Source: Herbidospora cretacea (lineage in GTDB: Bacteria; Actinomycetota; Actinomycetes; Streptosporangiales; Streptosporangiaceae). Taken from it: a stretch of 64,000 bases of DNA. Location of the stretch: NCBI RefSeq assembly GCF_001570605.1, contig NZ_BBXG01000003.1:270858-334857 (forward strand). The letters run 5' to 3'. A program made the translations under genes and the position numbers. Numbering within the stretch: the first letter of the stretch is position 1; each line of letters opens with the position of its first letter. The notes under the pieces were generated by a model. It searched no databases, was not told the origin of the DNA, and saw only the letters and a list, made by a program, of their open reading frames with translations. Shown here one piece after another: positions 63,938 through 64,000 of this stretch.

Positions 63938-64000
63938 GAGGTCCGTCGTCGCGGCGCGGTGCGGGAGCGGGGGTGAGCGCCCGGAGCGGGGCGGTGCGGG

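Overview
The window comes from a high-GC, filamentous-type actinomycete chromosome. Strong G/C third-position bias, many GTG starts, 4-bp ATGA/GTGA gene overlaps, an F420-type LLM oxidoreductase, DUF3710/DUF3159/DUF3000 proteins and the coproporphyrin-type heme genes hemY-hemQ all point to Actinomycetia. The mix looks most like Streptosporangiales or Streptomycetales, but the family cannot be fixed from sequence alone. No rRNA, tRNA, CRISPR array or intact mobile element was seen.

Layout. 1-6.1 kb: 3' part of an archaeal-type (type 2) valS, an AI-2E-family permease, dut, and DUF3710, OB-fold and DUF3159 genes. 6.1-10.8 kb: two TrkA-type K+ regulatory proteins divergent from an APC permease and a TRAM-domain RNA methyltransferase. 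10.9-14.4 kb: hypothetical genes, a degenerate chitinase-like secreted protein and an LLM oxidoreductase. 14.5-18.3 kb: the Hen1-Pnkp RNA repair pair. 18.4-23.1 kb: a small CxxC ORF, a sugar porter, and a minus-strand run of PadR, DUF1707, a MccB-like RRE-ThiF enzyme, a 37-aa peptide ending in Asn, and a DUF6879-like protein. 23.4-31.9 kb: a YdjM-type membrane hydrolase, acnA behind an IdeR-like iron box, and a xylFGH-type sugar ABC operon with its ROK regulator. 31.8-38.8 kb: MarR-MFS drug pair, two tandem secreted zinc metallopeptidases, dxs, DedA and LysE proteins. 38.8-42.0 kb: fadB-fadA. 42.1-48.4 kb: a LacI-controlled carbohydrate locus of unknown substrate. 48.4-49.5 kb: a lower-GC patch with a lipoprotein and an IS5-type transposase remnant. 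49.5-57.8 kb: rnd-like, DUF3000, zinc-ribbon, hemE, hemY, hemQ and msrB genes. 57.9-64 kb: a LigD-type primase-polymerase, glgX, a pyrimidine reductase-like gene, LigC-type DNA ligase and a hypothetical gene.

Best candidate for an undescribed system: 20617-21877 on the minus strand. A 361-aa protein has the microcin C7 MccB layout (N-terminal RRE-like winged helix, then a ThiF adenylation domain with RYSRN, GxGGxG and two CxxC zinc pairs). It is followed by a well-placed ribosome site and a 37-codon gene whose last sense codon is Asn, the residue MccB-type enzymes adenylylate. This would be an actinobacterial peptidyl-nucleotide (microcin C-like) locus, co-transcribed with a DUF6879-like gene and probably under a PadR regulator.

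Other points of interest are a hairpin that hides the sugar porter's ribosome site, two near-identical LacI operators defining a small regulon, -10 hexamers placed 7-9 nt before start codons (leaderless mRNAs), and repeated tail-to-tail gene overlaps.
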